Shown in pieces: positions 8,298-17,134 of a stretch of DNA of 64,000 bases (positions are counted from its first letter, which is position 1; every line of letters begins with the position of its first letter). Both the position numbers and the translations under genes were made by a program. The stretch lies in NCBI GenBank assembly GCA_016719135.1, contig JADKAV010000009.1, positions 62,001 through 126,000 of the forward strand, written 5' to 3'. The stretch is from Micrococcales bacterium (GTDB lineage: Bacteria > Actinomycetota > Actinomycetes > S36-B12 > UBA10799). The notes below the pieces were generated by a model that saw only the letters and a program-made list of their open reading frames with translations, was not told where the DNA came from and ran no database searches.

Positions 8298-9764
8298 TCA
8301 CCGCACCACGGGAGGTTCGGGATCCTGTTCCCAACTCTGCGGCTCGCCGGTGGCCAACCGTGATCGACGGAAGCCGTATGCAAAGTAGATGATCATCCCC
8401 AGGGTCAACCAGACCGCGAACACGATCCAGGTCACGACGTCCAGCGAGAGGATCAGATACAGGCAGCCGATGACCCCCAGGATCGGGGTGACGGGATAGA
8501 ACGGCGTCTTGAAGGAACGGTCCATGTCGGGCCGGCTACGGCGCAGACTGATCACGCCGGCGTTCACGATCATGAACGCGAACAGGGTGCCGATGGATGT
8601 GGCTTCAGCGAGCTGCCCCAGGGGGACCAGTGCGGCCAGCACAGAGATCACGACGGCCACGATGATCGTGTTGTTCACCGGTGTCTGCGTGCGCGGGTTG
8701 ACCTTGGTGAAGGTCTTCGGGAGCAGTCCGTCGCGGCCCATCGCGAACAGGATGCGGGTCTGGCCATACATCGTCACCAGCACCACGGAGAAGATCGAGA
8801 CGACCGCACCCAGGGCGATGATCGTGCCTGCCCAGGTGCTGCCGGTGACGTCGTTGGCGACCTTTGCAAGGACCGCCTCGCTGCTCTGCCCTTCGTAATC
8901 CGAAGGCTGGCCACCGTTCGCGCCGATCACTGCGATGGTCACCAGCAGGTAGAAGATGGTGACCACGATCAGTGAACCGACGATTGCCAGCGGCAGGTCG
9001 CGTTTGGGGTTCTTGGCTTCTTCCCCGGCGGTGGAGGCGGCGTCGAAACCGATGTAGGAGAAGAACACTTGCCCCGCCGCAGCGCCGATGCCGGCCACGC
9101 CCAGCGGCAGGAACGGCTCGAAGTTGCCTCCGTCGAATGCGGTGAAGGCGACAACACAGAAGAAGATCAGGATGCCCAGTTTGATCATCACCATGATGTT
9201 GTTGGTGGTGGCCGATTCGCTGGCCCCCCGCAGCAGCAGGAACATGCACGCCACGACCACGAAGACGGCTGGCAGGTTGAAGACCCCGCCTGCTTCGCCG
9301 GGCGGATTCGCGATAGCAGCCGGAAGTTGGATGCCGAACGCACTGAGGAACTCATTGAGGTACTGCCCCCAGCCGACCGCGACTGCGGAGACGGAGACGC
9401 CGTACTCCAGCATCAGGCACCATCCGCAGACCCACGCGATGATTTCGCCGAGAGTGGCGTAGGCGTAGGAGTAGGAAGATCCGGAGACCGGGATCGTCCC
9501 GGCGAGTTCGGCGTACGACAGTGCTGAGAACGCACACACCACGGCCGCCAGGACGAACGAGATGATGACCGCGGGACCGGCTTTGGGAATTGCTTCCCCC
9601 AGGATCACGAAGATGCCGGTTCCGATGATGCTGCCGACGCTGAACATGAGCAGCGCGAATAGGCCCATGCTGCGCTTGAGTCCACCGTGGTCGGCCTCGT
9701 CGACGATGTGATCGGGATTCTTGACGCGCATCAACTGCTTGAGCATCGGTTGATTGCTGGACAT
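8298..9764 (-). CDS. APC-superfamily amino acid permease (CAT-like)
   Basis: 488 residues with about 12-13 membrane segments. The first helix carries the APC signature GSIIGTGIF. It is followed by the conserved PAVIISFVLAAV and the YAELAGTIPVSGSSYSYAY region, which is typical of cationic amino acid transporters and YfnA-like proteins. The C-terminal tail is short and polar. It forms a minus-strand unit with the USP gene immediately downstream, and its promoter region (9765-9855) is shared with the divergent USP. The substrate is likely an amino acid or amine; which one cannot be read. Confidence 0.87.
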   Translation of the reverse strand: MSSNQPMLKQLMRVKNPDHIVDEADHGGLKRSMGLFALLMFSVGSIIGTGIFVILGEAIPKAGPAVIISFVLAAVVCAFSALSYAELAGTIPVSGSSYSYAYATLGEIIAWVCGWCLMLEYGVSVSAVAVGWGQYLNEFLSAFGIQLPAAIANPPGEAGGVFNLPAVFVVVACMFLLLRGASESATTNNIMVMIKLGILIFFCVVAFTAFDGGNFEPFLPLGVAGIGAAAGQVFFSYIGFDAASTAGEEAKNPKRDLPLAIVGSLIVVTIFYLLVTIAVIGANGGQPSDYEGQSSEAVLAKVANDVTGSTWAGTIIALGAVVSIFSVVLVTMYGQTRILFAMGRDGLLPKTFTKVNPRTQTPVNNTIIVAVVISVLAALVPLGQLAEATSIGTLFAFMIVNAGVISLRRSRPDMDRSFKTPFYPVTPILGVIGCLYLILSLDVVTWIVFAVWLTLGMIIYFAYGFRRSRLATGEPQSWEQDPEPPVVR

Positions 9765-9855
9765 CGCCGCTCCTGTCCTGGACCGGCATTCGACCGGTCA
9801 TCGGCGCTACCGTACTGGCCTGGAAGGGCGCAATGCATCGTGGCGGGAGACGAAC

Positions 9856-10743
9856 ATGAAGTTGGTAATCGGGGTGGCCGACGACGCCACGTCCGTTGAC
9901 GCGCTGGCCTTTGGAGCCACAGTTGCACGCACGTACGACGCTCACCTGTCGATCGTGACGGTGAGCGCCACGGCCGATGAGTACATCAACGACCACCTCG
10001 ATCCGCGCTGGCAGAAGCGCCGTGGCGACGAGAGCAGCGAACTCGTGGAGCGGATGGCAGAGCAACTCTCATCGCAGTACGGGATCACCGCGCAGACTGT
10101 GGTGCACCATCACCGGTCGTTGGGCCAGGGTCTGTCCGAGATCGCCGCGGGCCTGCGCGCCGACGCGGTGGTGGTCGGCAGCGGTCCGGGAGGCTCGCTG
10201 GGGCGGTTCGCGATGGGCAGCACCACGAACCAGCTGCTGCACCACTGCACAACTCCGCTGCTGCTGGTGCCGGCGGGATACGTGCGCCATCCCGTGGACC
10301 GGGTCCGGCGAGTGATGGTCGCGTTCGCGCAGGGCGACGAGGGCCAGATGGCCCTGGCGCGGGGGGTGGACCTCGCACGTGCCGGTCAGATGCCCTTGAA
10401 AGTCATGACGATCCTCGTGCGTCATCGCATGTTCGGTTCCCAGCTTGGTGCGGACGCCGAAGGCGACGTGCTCACAGGTTCGCTGGAGATGCTGCGCAGC
10501 TATCAACAAGAGGCGCTCGACCGGCTCGACACCTCCGGTGTGGAGGTTTCCACCGACGTGCTGGTGGGTGATTCCCCGCTTGAGGCGATGGACCGTGAAC
10601 AGTGGGAGCCGACGGACCTACTGGTCGTCGCATCGGCCGGCGGCGGGTTGTTGCGCCGGGTCTTCCTGGGCGACACCACGTTCAAGATCCTGCGGGCGTC
10701 GCGCGTGCCGACCTTGGTGTTGACGCGCCACCACGAGGGTTAG
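9856..10743 (+). CDS. Tandem universal stress protein (two UspA domains)
   Basis: 295 residues. Repeat 1 starts MKLVIGVADDATS and carries GSGPGGSLGRFAMGSTTNQLL, which preserves the ATP-binding spacing. Repeat 2 starts near residue 152 with VMVAFAQGDEG and ends LLRRVFLGDTTFKILR, a weaker nucleotide motif. ATG 9856 has GGGAGA about 5 nt upstream; an upstream in-frame extension to 9754 overlaps the divergent permease and is rejected. It is similar throughout to the 7425-8294 protein, so the two arose by duplication and flank the permease gene. Confidence 0.88.
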   Translation: MKLVIGVADDATSVDALAFGATVARTYDAHLSIVTVSATADEYINDHLDPRWQKRRGDESSELVERMAEQLSSQYGITAQTVVHHHRSLGQGLSEIAAGLRADAVVVGSGPGGSLGRFAMGSTTNQLLHHCTTPLLLVPAGYVRHPVDRVRRVMVAFAQGDEGQMALARGVDLARAGQMPLKVMTILVRHRMFGSQLGADAEGDVLTGSLEMLRSYQQEALDRLDTSGVEVSTDVLVGDSPLEAMDREQWEPTDLLVVASAGGGLLRRVFLGDTTFKILRASRVPTLVLTRHHEG

Positions 10744-10768
10744 CGCCCGAGGTCGGCACGCTGCACTG

Positions 10769-10918
10769 CTACTGCTGGCCGAGGACGCCCTTTGCGGCAT
10801 CAGCGGCCTTGTCGACGAGGCCCTCAGCCTGGTCGGGCGCGACGTTCTTGACCTTCTCGGCGACCTGATCGACCACGTCGGCCGCCTTCTCAGCGTGCTC
10901 CGCGGCCCCTGTCGGAAT
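10769..10918 (-). pseudogene. Possible degenerate copy of the adjacent antitoxin-like mini-gene
   Basis: A minus-strand frame ending at the TAG 10769-10771 encodes an Ala/Lys-rich helix. It includes AEKAADVVDQVAEKVKN and VDKAADAAKGVLGQQ, closely parallel to the 57-residue protein at 10979-11152. No ATG/GTG/TTG lies between the upstream in-frame stop and this segment except an internal GTG, which would leave only about 34 residues. Either an unusual start is used, or this is a decayed second copy. Low confidence. Confidence 0.4.
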
Positions 10919-10978
10919 CCTATGATCGGCGGAATCCTGAAGTTAGCGGAGTTGATCAAGGTTCGCATCCGCAGCGAT

Positions 10979-11152
10979 CTACTTGGGCCCCATCGCCTTC
11001 TTCGCGGCCTGCGCGGCCTTGTCGATGTGGCCCATCTTGTCCGGGGCCTTCTGTTTCGCCTTCTCCGCTACCTGGTCGATGCCTGCGTTGAGCTTGTCGG
11101 AGTGCTGTGACGCCAGCTTCTGGGCCTGCTTGGCCCACGTTGAGAATCCCAT
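10979..11152 (-). CDS. 57-residue MT0933-antitoxin-like protein
   Basis: ATG 11152 to TAG 10979, preceded by a GAGGA ribosome site. The protein begins MGFSTWAKQAQKLA and is nearly all Lys/Ala/Gln amphipathic helix. Its two repeated segments are IDQVAEKAKQKAPDKMG and IDKAAQAAKKAMG. This composition and the D-K/Q-V-D pattern match actinobacterial small proteins annotated as Rv0909/MT0933-type antitoxins. No toxin gene (SRPBCC-like partner) is adjacent, so the antitoxin role is not supported by context. It may instead be a stress or envelope-associated helical protein. Confidence 0.6.
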   Translation of the reverse strand: MGFSTWAKQAQKLASQHSDKLNAGIDQVAEKAKQKAPDKMGHIDKAAQAAKKAMGPK

Positions 11153-11199
11153 GTCCTCAGTCTACGGACGTAATTGATTTCCTGCAATGAAAATCATGT

Positions 11200-12681
11200 C
11201 TATCCACCGAGCCATCGAGCGCAGGCCCGCTCGGCCATCGCCGTGATCGTCCACGACGGATTCACGCCCACGTTCTCCGGCATGACCGATCCGTCCATGA
11301 CCCGCAGACCCGGGTATCCGTGGACCTGCAGATCGGTGTCCACCACCCCGCTGTCCGGATCCGGCCCGAGTACGGCACCTCCGAGAATGTGCGCTGTCGC
11401 ACCCATGCCCAGGAGGCTGTCGAGCACCGTCGCATACGCGCGGCCGCCGCTCACCTCAGCGACCGCCCTGCCCGCGGCATCGGCCTCCGGCAAGGACACC
11501 GGCACCGGATCGACGCCTGCGGGAATCTCTGAGCGCAGCGCCCAGCCCAGCGGGCCCTTGCGATAGCTCAACGCCATCTCATTGTCTGCACGCTGCATGA
11601 CCGTGAGGATCGTGATGCGCTTGTGCCAGTCCTTCGCCCGAGCGTTGGCCGAGGCCACCTCCGGCTGGGTCAGCATCGCGCGCAGGGTCTCGCGCCGCCG
11701 GTCACCGCTGACCAAGGGGCTGAGGTACCAGCGCATGAATCCGTAGGACTTCGGGAAACGGTTATTCGTGACGTGCGTGTCCGGGTTCGGGTAGAAGTCG
11801 CTGGAGATCGTGGCCCCGTGGGTGACGTCGGTGCCAGGCGGATGCAGGATCGCGGAGAACGCCTCCGAGTTGGTGCGGACCCGTCGCCCGAGCATCGACG
11901 ACAGTTCGGGCAGCGTCTTCCAGCGGTCGCGGCACGCCGACAGCAACTCCACCGTGCCGAGGACCCCGGCGGCCACAACGACCTCTTTGGCCTCGACACT
12001 GGAGACCTGCTGGGTCAACGGATTGCGGACAACGACTCGCCAGCCATCGTGCACCGGAACCAGGATGTGCGCCTTGGAAAGGGCAAGGATCTGGGCGCCG
12101 AGATCCTCGGCCTGCGCGAGGTAGGTGAGATCGGTGGAGTTCTTGGCGCCGTGCGGACAGCCGGTGATGCACTGCCCGCAGGCGATGCAGTCGGCGAATG
12201 AGATCCCCTGGTAAGTGGCGCCGTAGGTCTCGCCGACTCCCATGTGCTCGGCTGCCGCTTGCAGCCACTGGTCCTGGATCCCGCGCTGCGGGTTGCGTTC
12301 GCGGCCGAGCATCCGGGCAGCCTCGGCGAAGTGGGGTTCGAGTTCTGTGGCCCAGTCGATGCCCGCTGCGGTCCAGCCCCGTCCGGCATAGTCCTTCGGC
12401 TTGAGCATCACCGCGGCGTACACGATGGAACCACCGCCGACACCCACCCCGCCGACGATCGTGAGATGGCGCAGCAGGGTCTGGCGGAAGTAGCCATGCA
12501 GGCCGAGTGCGGGCTCCCACAGCAGCGCCCGTGTGCTCTTGGCGCCGGCCTCCAGATCCGCCGGGGCCAGCCGTCGGCCCTGCTCGAGCACGACCACCCG
12601 CTTACCCGCCTGGGCCGCCCGCAACGCCGCGACGCTGCCGCCGAAACCGGATCCGATGACCGCGACGTCGAAGATAGCCAT
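11200..12681 (-). CDS. GMC-family FAD oxidoreductase, cholesterol oxidase-like
   Basis: 493 residues. The N-terminal FAD fold is VIGSGFGGSVAA (GxGxxG) followed by the VVVLEQG strand. VGGGSIVYAAVM is the GMC flavin-contact loop. Near residue 164 a Cys cluster CIACGQCITGCP has the CX2CX2CX3CP spacing of 4Fe-4S ferredoxins. The C-terminal GMC_oxred_C domain contains GGAVLGPDPDSGVVD and ends with NPSWTITAMAERA. Relatives include cholesterol oxidases and uncharacterised actinobacterial alcohol/steroid dehydrogenases. The substrate and whether a cluster binds are open. It appears monocistronic. Confidence 0.83.
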   Translation of the reverse strand: MAIFDVAVIGSGFGGSVAALRAAQAGKRVVVLEQGRRLAPADLEAGAKSTRALLWEPALGLHGYFRQTLLRHLTIVGGVGVGGGSIVYAAVMLKPKDYAGRGWTAAGIDWATELEPHFAEAARMLGRERNPQRGIQDQWLQAAAEHMGVGETYGATYQGISFADCIACGQCITGCPHGAKNSTDLTYLAQAEDLGAQILALSKAHILVPVHDGWRVVVRNPLTQQVSSVEAKEVVVAAGVLGTVELLSACRDRWKTLPELSSMLGRRVRTNSEAFSAILHPPGTDVTHGATISSDFYPNPDTHVTNNRFPKSYGFMRWYLSPLVSGDRRRETLRAMLTQPEVASANARAKDWHKRITILTVMQRADNEMALSYRKGPLGWALRSEIPAGVDPVPVSLPEADAAGRAVAEVSGGRAYATVLDSLLGMGATAHILGGAVLGPDPDSGVVDTDLQVHGYPGLRVMDGSVMPENVGVNPSWTITAMAERACARWLGG

Positions 12682-12721
12682 TCTTCGATTATTGACCTGC
12701 GTCGCTTTCGATGAGTTGCAC

Positions 12722-13807
12722 TCAGGCCGTCAAGACCTCGCGCAGTAGATCAGTCACCTCGTCGTGGGCCAGCAGTGACAGGTGACCGCCGCGCACAACA
12801 CTGGACCGCGCCCCGCGGTGGTAGGCACTGCTGGGTGTGACCATGCCGTCGCCGACCACCGGTGCCAACACCGCGATCACGGCGTGATGACGCACGTGGT
12901 CGGGCAACTCGATGACCGCGGTGTTGTCGATGAACTCGGTGTCGATCTCCCCATGCCAGTCCCCGGGACTCATCGCCCCGAATCGCAGGTCCTTGATCCC
13001 CTGGCTGCGCCGTTGACCCAGGCGAATGATCGGTTCGGCCGAGCGCAGCCGCTGGCCCATCGCCAGTGAGCGCGCCGCGAACCTCTCCAACGGCGCACCG
13101 GCGTGCGGGCTGCCGAGGGTGACGAGATCGCTCACGAGCGGCACCCACTGACTGTCCTGCGCCTGGGCGATGGCGCTGCGGGCGACCAGGCCGCCCATGG
13201 AGTGCCCGACCAGGACCAGACGCTGCGCGCCGGTCGCGACGACGACGTCCTCAAGCAAGCGGGCCAGGTCCGCGCCGTTGTCGGCAATGGGTCGACCGCT
13301 GTTGTAGCGCACGAGTACGTGCGGACCGAGGTCCAGGTATTCCGGGCTCCACTGGAGTTCGGTCGCGCCCAGGCCGTGGACGAACACCATGAGCGTGTCG
13401 GCGCTGGACAGGTCGGCGACGTCAATTGGCGATCCGTGCGCACGCAGCCCCATGGAGGTCGTCAGAGCGGGGTCCAAGCGGTCGCCGAAAGCGGCGCTCG
13501 CCGCCGCGACGTGGGGAGCCCAGCGAGGGGAGGCAACCGCCGATTCAGCGTCATCCGGGGCGGTTCGATGTGCCAGATCCCCGGCCAGTGCGGCCGTCGC
13601 GCGGGTTGCCCCACGGACCAGCGCGTAGACGCCGCTCTGGTGGGTGTCGATGAGATCCATCGGGGCAGTGCCCAGCGAACCCAGCGAACCCAGAGCGCGC
13701 CGGACCCGTTGCCGGCCGATGCGACTGGTGTCCTCCACCGTGGTGGTGATCTCCTCTACGGCCTTGCCGGTACTGGCGGCCAGTGCTTTGCGTTCTTCGG
13801 CATTCAT
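12722..13807 (-). CDS. Alpha/beta hydrolase, lipase/PGAP1-like, with helical N-terminus
   Basis: 361 residues. The first 110 residues are polar and Ala-rich without a clear domain. The hydrolase core follows with MVFVHGLGATELQW (oxyanion strand), nucleophile elbow VLVGHSMGGLVA near residue 207 and VTLGSPHAGAPL. The candidate acid is in PVVGDGMVTPSSA, and the His is in VRGGHLSLLAHDEV near the end. No signal peptide is seen, so it is probably cytoplasmic. It resembles PGAP1-like esterases often found near polyhydroxyalkanoate or lipid genes, but no such genes flank it here. Confidence 0.78.
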   Translation of the reverse strand: MNAEERKALAASTGKAVEEITTTVEDTSRIGRQRVRRALGSLGSLGTAPMDLIDTHQSGVYALVRGATRATAALAGDLAHRTAPDDAESAVASPRWAPHVAAASAAFGDRLDPALTTSMGLRAHGSPIDVADLSSADTLMVFVHGLGATELQWSPEYLDLGPHVLVRYNSGRPIADNGADLARLLEDVVVATGAQRLVLVGHSMGGLVARSAIAQAQDSQWVPLVSDLVTLGSPHAGAPLERFAARSLAMGQRLRSAEPIIRLGQRRSQGIKDLRFGAMSPGDWHGEIDTEFIDNTAVIELPDHVRHHAVIAVLAPVVGDGMVTPSSAYHRGARSSVVRGGHLSLLAHDEVTDLLREVLTA

Positions 13808-13958
13808 ACATTCATGGTGTCGCGATAGCGACCTGACGGGTAGTGCCTGCCACGCCAGCCTTCGGCAGAATTCATTGTGACGCCGTGCTAAATCCCTGGG
13901 GCTTGTATCCCTTTCGGTCCCTCATGCGTCTTTAGGGGTGAGACCTAGGAGGAATCAC

Positions 13959-14171
13959 ATGACCACCAACGAATCGTCCACCGATCGCATCATCCGCGTC
14001 GTCATCGCCGTTGTCGCCTTCGTCGCGGCTTTCGCCGTCGGGATCGGCAGTGTCGGCGGGATCATCCTGGCCGTGGTGGGGGCAGTCATGCTCGTCACCG
14101 CCGCCGTCGGCTTCTGCCCGCTGTACCGCGTGTTCGGGATGTCGACCTGCAAGGTTCCGCAGCAGCGGTAG
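13959..14171 (+). CDS. DUF2892 small inner-membrane protein
   Basis: 70 residues: a polar start with RIIRVVIAVVAF, two membrane segments, and the family ending GFCPLYRVFGMSTCK. The Cys pair in GFCPLY...STC is the DUF2892/YgaP-C hallmark. A strong AGGAGG site at 13948-13953 sits 5 nt before ATG 13959. Family members often accompany rhodanese domains, but none is present here. The function is unknown. An ECF sigma factor gene starts 10 bp downstream, so the two may be co-transcribed. Confidence 0.8.
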   Translation: MTTNESSTDRIIRVVIAVVAFVAAFAVGIGSVGGIILAVVGAVMLVTAAVGFCPLYRVFGMSTCKVPQQR

Positions 14172-14181
14172 CCTGCTCTCG

Positions 14182-14961
14182 GTGGACGCAGCGGAACTCG
14201 CGGGATTACTCCCCGACCAGACCCCCTCGCTCTACCGCTATGTGCGCTCCATCAGCCGCGATGACGCAACGGCCGAGGATCTTGTGCAGGAGACCCTGGT
14301 CAAGGCCTTGGAGAAGGCCGACACCCTGCAATCCTCGGACCGTTTGCGGTCGTGGTTGTTCCGGATCGCGCACAACACCACCATCGACTTCTACCGCCGC
14401 CGCCGCGAAGAACCCAGCGACGACCTCGCACTCGAGGTCGAGCAGCGGTGGCGCGAGGACGACTACACCGTGGATGCGGCGGTCGTGGTGGCCCGCGCTG
14501 AGACCTCCGAGGAGGTCCAGGACGCGTTGGTGCGGATCCCGGTCGCCTATCGCAGTGTTGTGGTGCTGCACGACGCGCATGGATGGACCTCCCGCGAGAT
14601 CGCTGACGTCATGGACCTGAGCCTCCCGGCGACCAAACAGCGATTGCGCAGGGGGCGGATGATGCTGGTGTCGGCGATGGCCCGCGGCCACGAACGCCGG
14701 GTGGCCACCTCACGGGTGCCGCTGCGGTGCTGGGACGCCCGCCGGCACGTCAGCGCCTACCTGGACGGTGAACTGCCGACGACCACGAGTGCAGCCGTGG
14801 AACGTCACCTGGCGATCTGCCCGACCTGCCCACCGCTGTACGCATCCCTGGTGAGTGTGCGCGACGCGATGGCCGAGGGTCTGCAGGATCCCGACACGGT
14901 GGTCCCCGATGGCCTCGCGCAACGGATTCGCAGGCGTCGGAGCGGACAGCCGGGAGGATAA
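14182..14961 (+). CDS. ECF-type sigma factor with C-terminal ZAS-like zinc motif
   Basis: About 259 residues from GTG 14182; the frame extends upstream, but through the DUF2892 gene. Residues 10-75 are sigma-70 region 2 (AEDLVQETLVKAL, then LRSWLFRIAHNTTIDFYRR). Residues 110-165 are region 4 with the helix-turn-helix GWTSREIADVMDLSLPATKQR. The C-terminal 85 residues hold CWDARRHVSAYLDGEL and ERHLAICPTC, the HX3CX2C motif of zinc anti-sigma (zf-HC2/ZAS) domains. The anti-sigma module thus seems fused to the sigma factor. No separate anti-sigma gene follows. Confidence 0.85.
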   Translation: MDAAELAGLLPDQTPSLYRYVRSISRDDATAEDLVQETLVKALEKADTLQSSDRLRSWLFRIAHNTTIDFYRRRREEPSDDLALEVEQRWREDDYTVDAAVVVARAETSEEVQDALVRIPVAYRSVVVLHDAHGWTSREIADVMDLSLPATKQRLRRGRMMLVSAMARGHERRVATSRVPLRCWDARRHVSAYLDGELPTTTSAAVERHLAICPTCPPLYASLVSVRDAMAEGLQDPDTVVPDGLAQRIRRRRSGQPGG

Positions 14962-14968
14962 TGGAGCC

Positions 14969-16342
14969 ATGGACGTTTCCTTGACGTTCCTCGGGGCGGC
15001 CGGCACGGTGACCGGCAGCAAGTTCCTCCTCCGCACGGACACCGCGCAGGTGCTGATCGATGCGGGCCTGTTTCAAGGTCTCAAAGCTTTGCGGCGGCGC
15101 AACTGGGATTCCCTGGGCCTGCCGGTGCCCAGCCTCGACGCAGCGGTGATCAGCCACGCCCATCTGGATCACTGCGGATACCTGCCGGCGCTGGTGCGGC
15201 AAGGCTTCAACGGGCCGGTGTTCATGACTGCCGATACCGCCGCATTGGCTGAGATCGTCTTGCGCGACAGCGCCAAGTTGCAGGAAGAGGACGCCAAGTA
15301 CGCGAGCAGTCGCGGCTTCTCCAAGCACAGCAAACCCAAACCCTTGTACGACCTCGACCATGTTGAGCGGACCCTGCCACTGTTCCGAACGGTCGATTTC
15401 GACGCGTCCGTCGCCGTCGCCGATGAAATCTCGGTGCGGCTTGTGCCCGCAGGTCACATTCTGGGATCCACCTCACCGGTGATCACCGTTGCGGGACGCA
15501 CAGTGGTGTTCAGCGGCGATCTGGGTCGGGCGAACCATCCGTTGCTGCGTCCGCCGCCACCGCCGCCTGCCGCAGATGCGATCGTTGTGGAGTCGACCTA
15601 TGGGGACCGGGTGCACATGTCCGACCCGTCGAACGACCTCGCGGACGCGATCACCTCCACGGTCGCCCGGGGAGGGTCGGTGGTGATCCCGGCCTTCGCG
15701 GTCGACCGCACCGAACTGCTGTTGTTGGCCCTCGGCGATCTGCTGCGCGCCGGCCGGATTCCTGCGGTGCCGGTTTACGTGGACAGCCCCATGGCGCTTC
15801 GGGGGTTGCAGGTGTACCGCGACGCGCTGGGCCAATCGCGCGGTGACCTGCGCCCGGATCTGCCCGAGGACCTCCTTGAGGATCGCCACGTGCACGCAGC
15901 GCATACAGCAGCCGAATCCCAGGCATTGAACAACCCGGCGCACCCGTGCATCATCATTTCGGCATCCGGGATGGCCACCGGCGGGCGCGTCCTGCACCAT
16001 CTCAAACACATGCTGCCCGACGCCAGGAATTCCGTGGTCATGGTCGGCTACCAGGCGGTGGGGACCCGTGGTCGCAGCCTCGTGGACGGCGCCGCGCAGG
16101 TGAAGATCCACGGCGAGTACATCCCGGTGAACGCACAGATCGTCGACATCGAAGGATTCAGCGTCCACGCTGACGGCGACGAGTTGCTGACGTGGCTCGG
16201 TTCTGCTGCTGCGCCACCCAAGATCGTGTACGTCGTCCATGGTGAACCGGCCGCGGCAGCGACCTTGGCGCGGCGCATCGGCCAGGAGTTGGGCTGGCTG
16301 GCGGTCGTCGCGCGAGACGGCGAGCGGGTGCGGGTCCGGTAG
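14969..16342 (+). CDS. Beta-CASP metallo-beta-lactamase nuclease (RNase/CPSF73-like)
   Basis: 457 residues. The N-terminal metallo-beta-lactamase core has SHAHLDHCGYLP (HxHxDH) near residue 62 and the later metal ligands PAGHILGS and FSGDLGR. A beta-CASP insertion follows (VVIPAFAVDRTELLL, DSPMA). The C-terminal RMMBL-type part has SASGMATGGRVLHHL and FSVHADGDELL. Members are zinc-dependent endo/exoribonucleases of the KH-less CPSF73/YSH1-like group. ATG 14969 has GGGAGGA upstream, 8 bp after the sigma factor gene, so co-expression is likely. Confidence 0.88.
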   Translation: MDVSLTFLGAAGTVTGSKFLLRTDTAQVLIDAGLFQGLKALRRRNWDSLGLPVPSLDAAVISHAHLDHCGYLPALVRQGFNGPVFMTADTAALAEIVLRDSAKLQEEDAKYASSRGFSKHSKPKPLYDLDHVERTLPLFRTVDFDASVAVADEISVRLVPAGHILGSTSPVITVAGRTVVFSGDLGRANHPLLRPPPPPPAADAIVVESTYGDRVHMSDPSNDLADAITSTVARGGSVVIPAFAVDRTELLLLALGDLLRAGRIPAVPVYVDSPMALRGLQVYRDALGQSRGDLRPDLPEDLLEDRHVHAAHTAAESQALNNPAHPCIIISASGMATGGRVLHHLKHMLPDARNSVVMVGYQAVGTRGRSLVDGAAQVKIHGEYIPVNAQIVDIEGFSVHADGDELLTWLGSAAAPPKIVYVVHGEPAAAATLARRIGQELGWLAVVARDGERVRVR

Positions 16343-16358
16343 CTCTCCCGAGCCCCGA

Positions 16359-17134
16359 TCAGTGCGAGAACGCGCTGGGTGTTTCCACGTGGGTCAACTC
16401 GCCGTCGAGAATCTCGAAGACCCGGTCGGTGTACTCGACCATCCGCAGGTCGTGGGTGACCATGATGCCGGTCTTGCCCCGCTGCTTGATCTCGCGGGCC
16501 AGCAACTGCACCACCTGCCGGCCGAGTTTGGTGTCCAGGGCGGCGGTCGGCTCGTCGACCAGGATCAGGTCGGGGTCGTTCATGAGCGCCCGGCCGATGG
16601 CCACCCGCTGGCGCTCGCCGCCGGACAGTTGCTCGGGCACGTTCTTGGCCCTGCCGGACAGTTCGAGCTCCTCCAGCAGTTGGTCGGCGCGCTGATGTGC
16701 CTCCTTGCGCCCGATCCGCTTCTGCAGTGTCGCGACATACAGCAGATTTTCGCGCGCGGTCAGGAAGGGGACCAGGTTGGCCGCCTGAAAGACGAAGCCG
16801 ACCCGCTCGGCGCGGAACTTCGTCAGGTCGCGCTTGGACAGCCCGCCGACATCGGTGCGATCGTTCCCGAGCTCGGGGACAGCAGCCCGCCGATCATCGA
16901 GATCAGCGTGGTCTTGCCGGATCCCGACGGACCCACCAGCGCGACGAACTCACCCTGGTCGACGGCCATGGTCGCGTCACTGACAGCGTGGACCTCGTTG
17001 TCACCGGTGCCGTAGACCTTGCTGACCGTGTCGACGCGCAGAATAGCGTCGGTGTGGGCGGCGGCGTCTTCGGCGGGGTCGAGTCCCGGCTCGTCGGGGT
17101 GCGGCGGGACGAACGTCTCGATGTGCTCGGTCAC
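16359..17134 (-). pseudogene. MacB/LolD-type ABC exporter ATPase, frameshifted
   Basis: The gene starts at ATG 17134 and has Walker A GPSGSGKTTLI near residue 68, then SSGTI. At about 16858 the frame is lost. The other frame resumes at once with TDVGGLSKRDLTKFRAERVG, the Q-loop VFQAANLVPF, signature LSGGERQRVAIGRA, Walker B LILVDEPTAALD and H-loop VTHD. About 10 bp around the usual DG-T-D turn appear to be missing (one base plus three codons). Its ATG overlaps the stop of the upstream permease (ATGA). It should energise the two FtsX-like permeases at 17131-19325; if the shift is real the exporter has no ATPase. Confidence 0.83.

Noticed and set aside
10602..10868. Plus-strand ORF overlapping the end of the USP gene
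   Set aside because: It is out of frame with the USP gene and antisense to the mini-gene region; no start signal.
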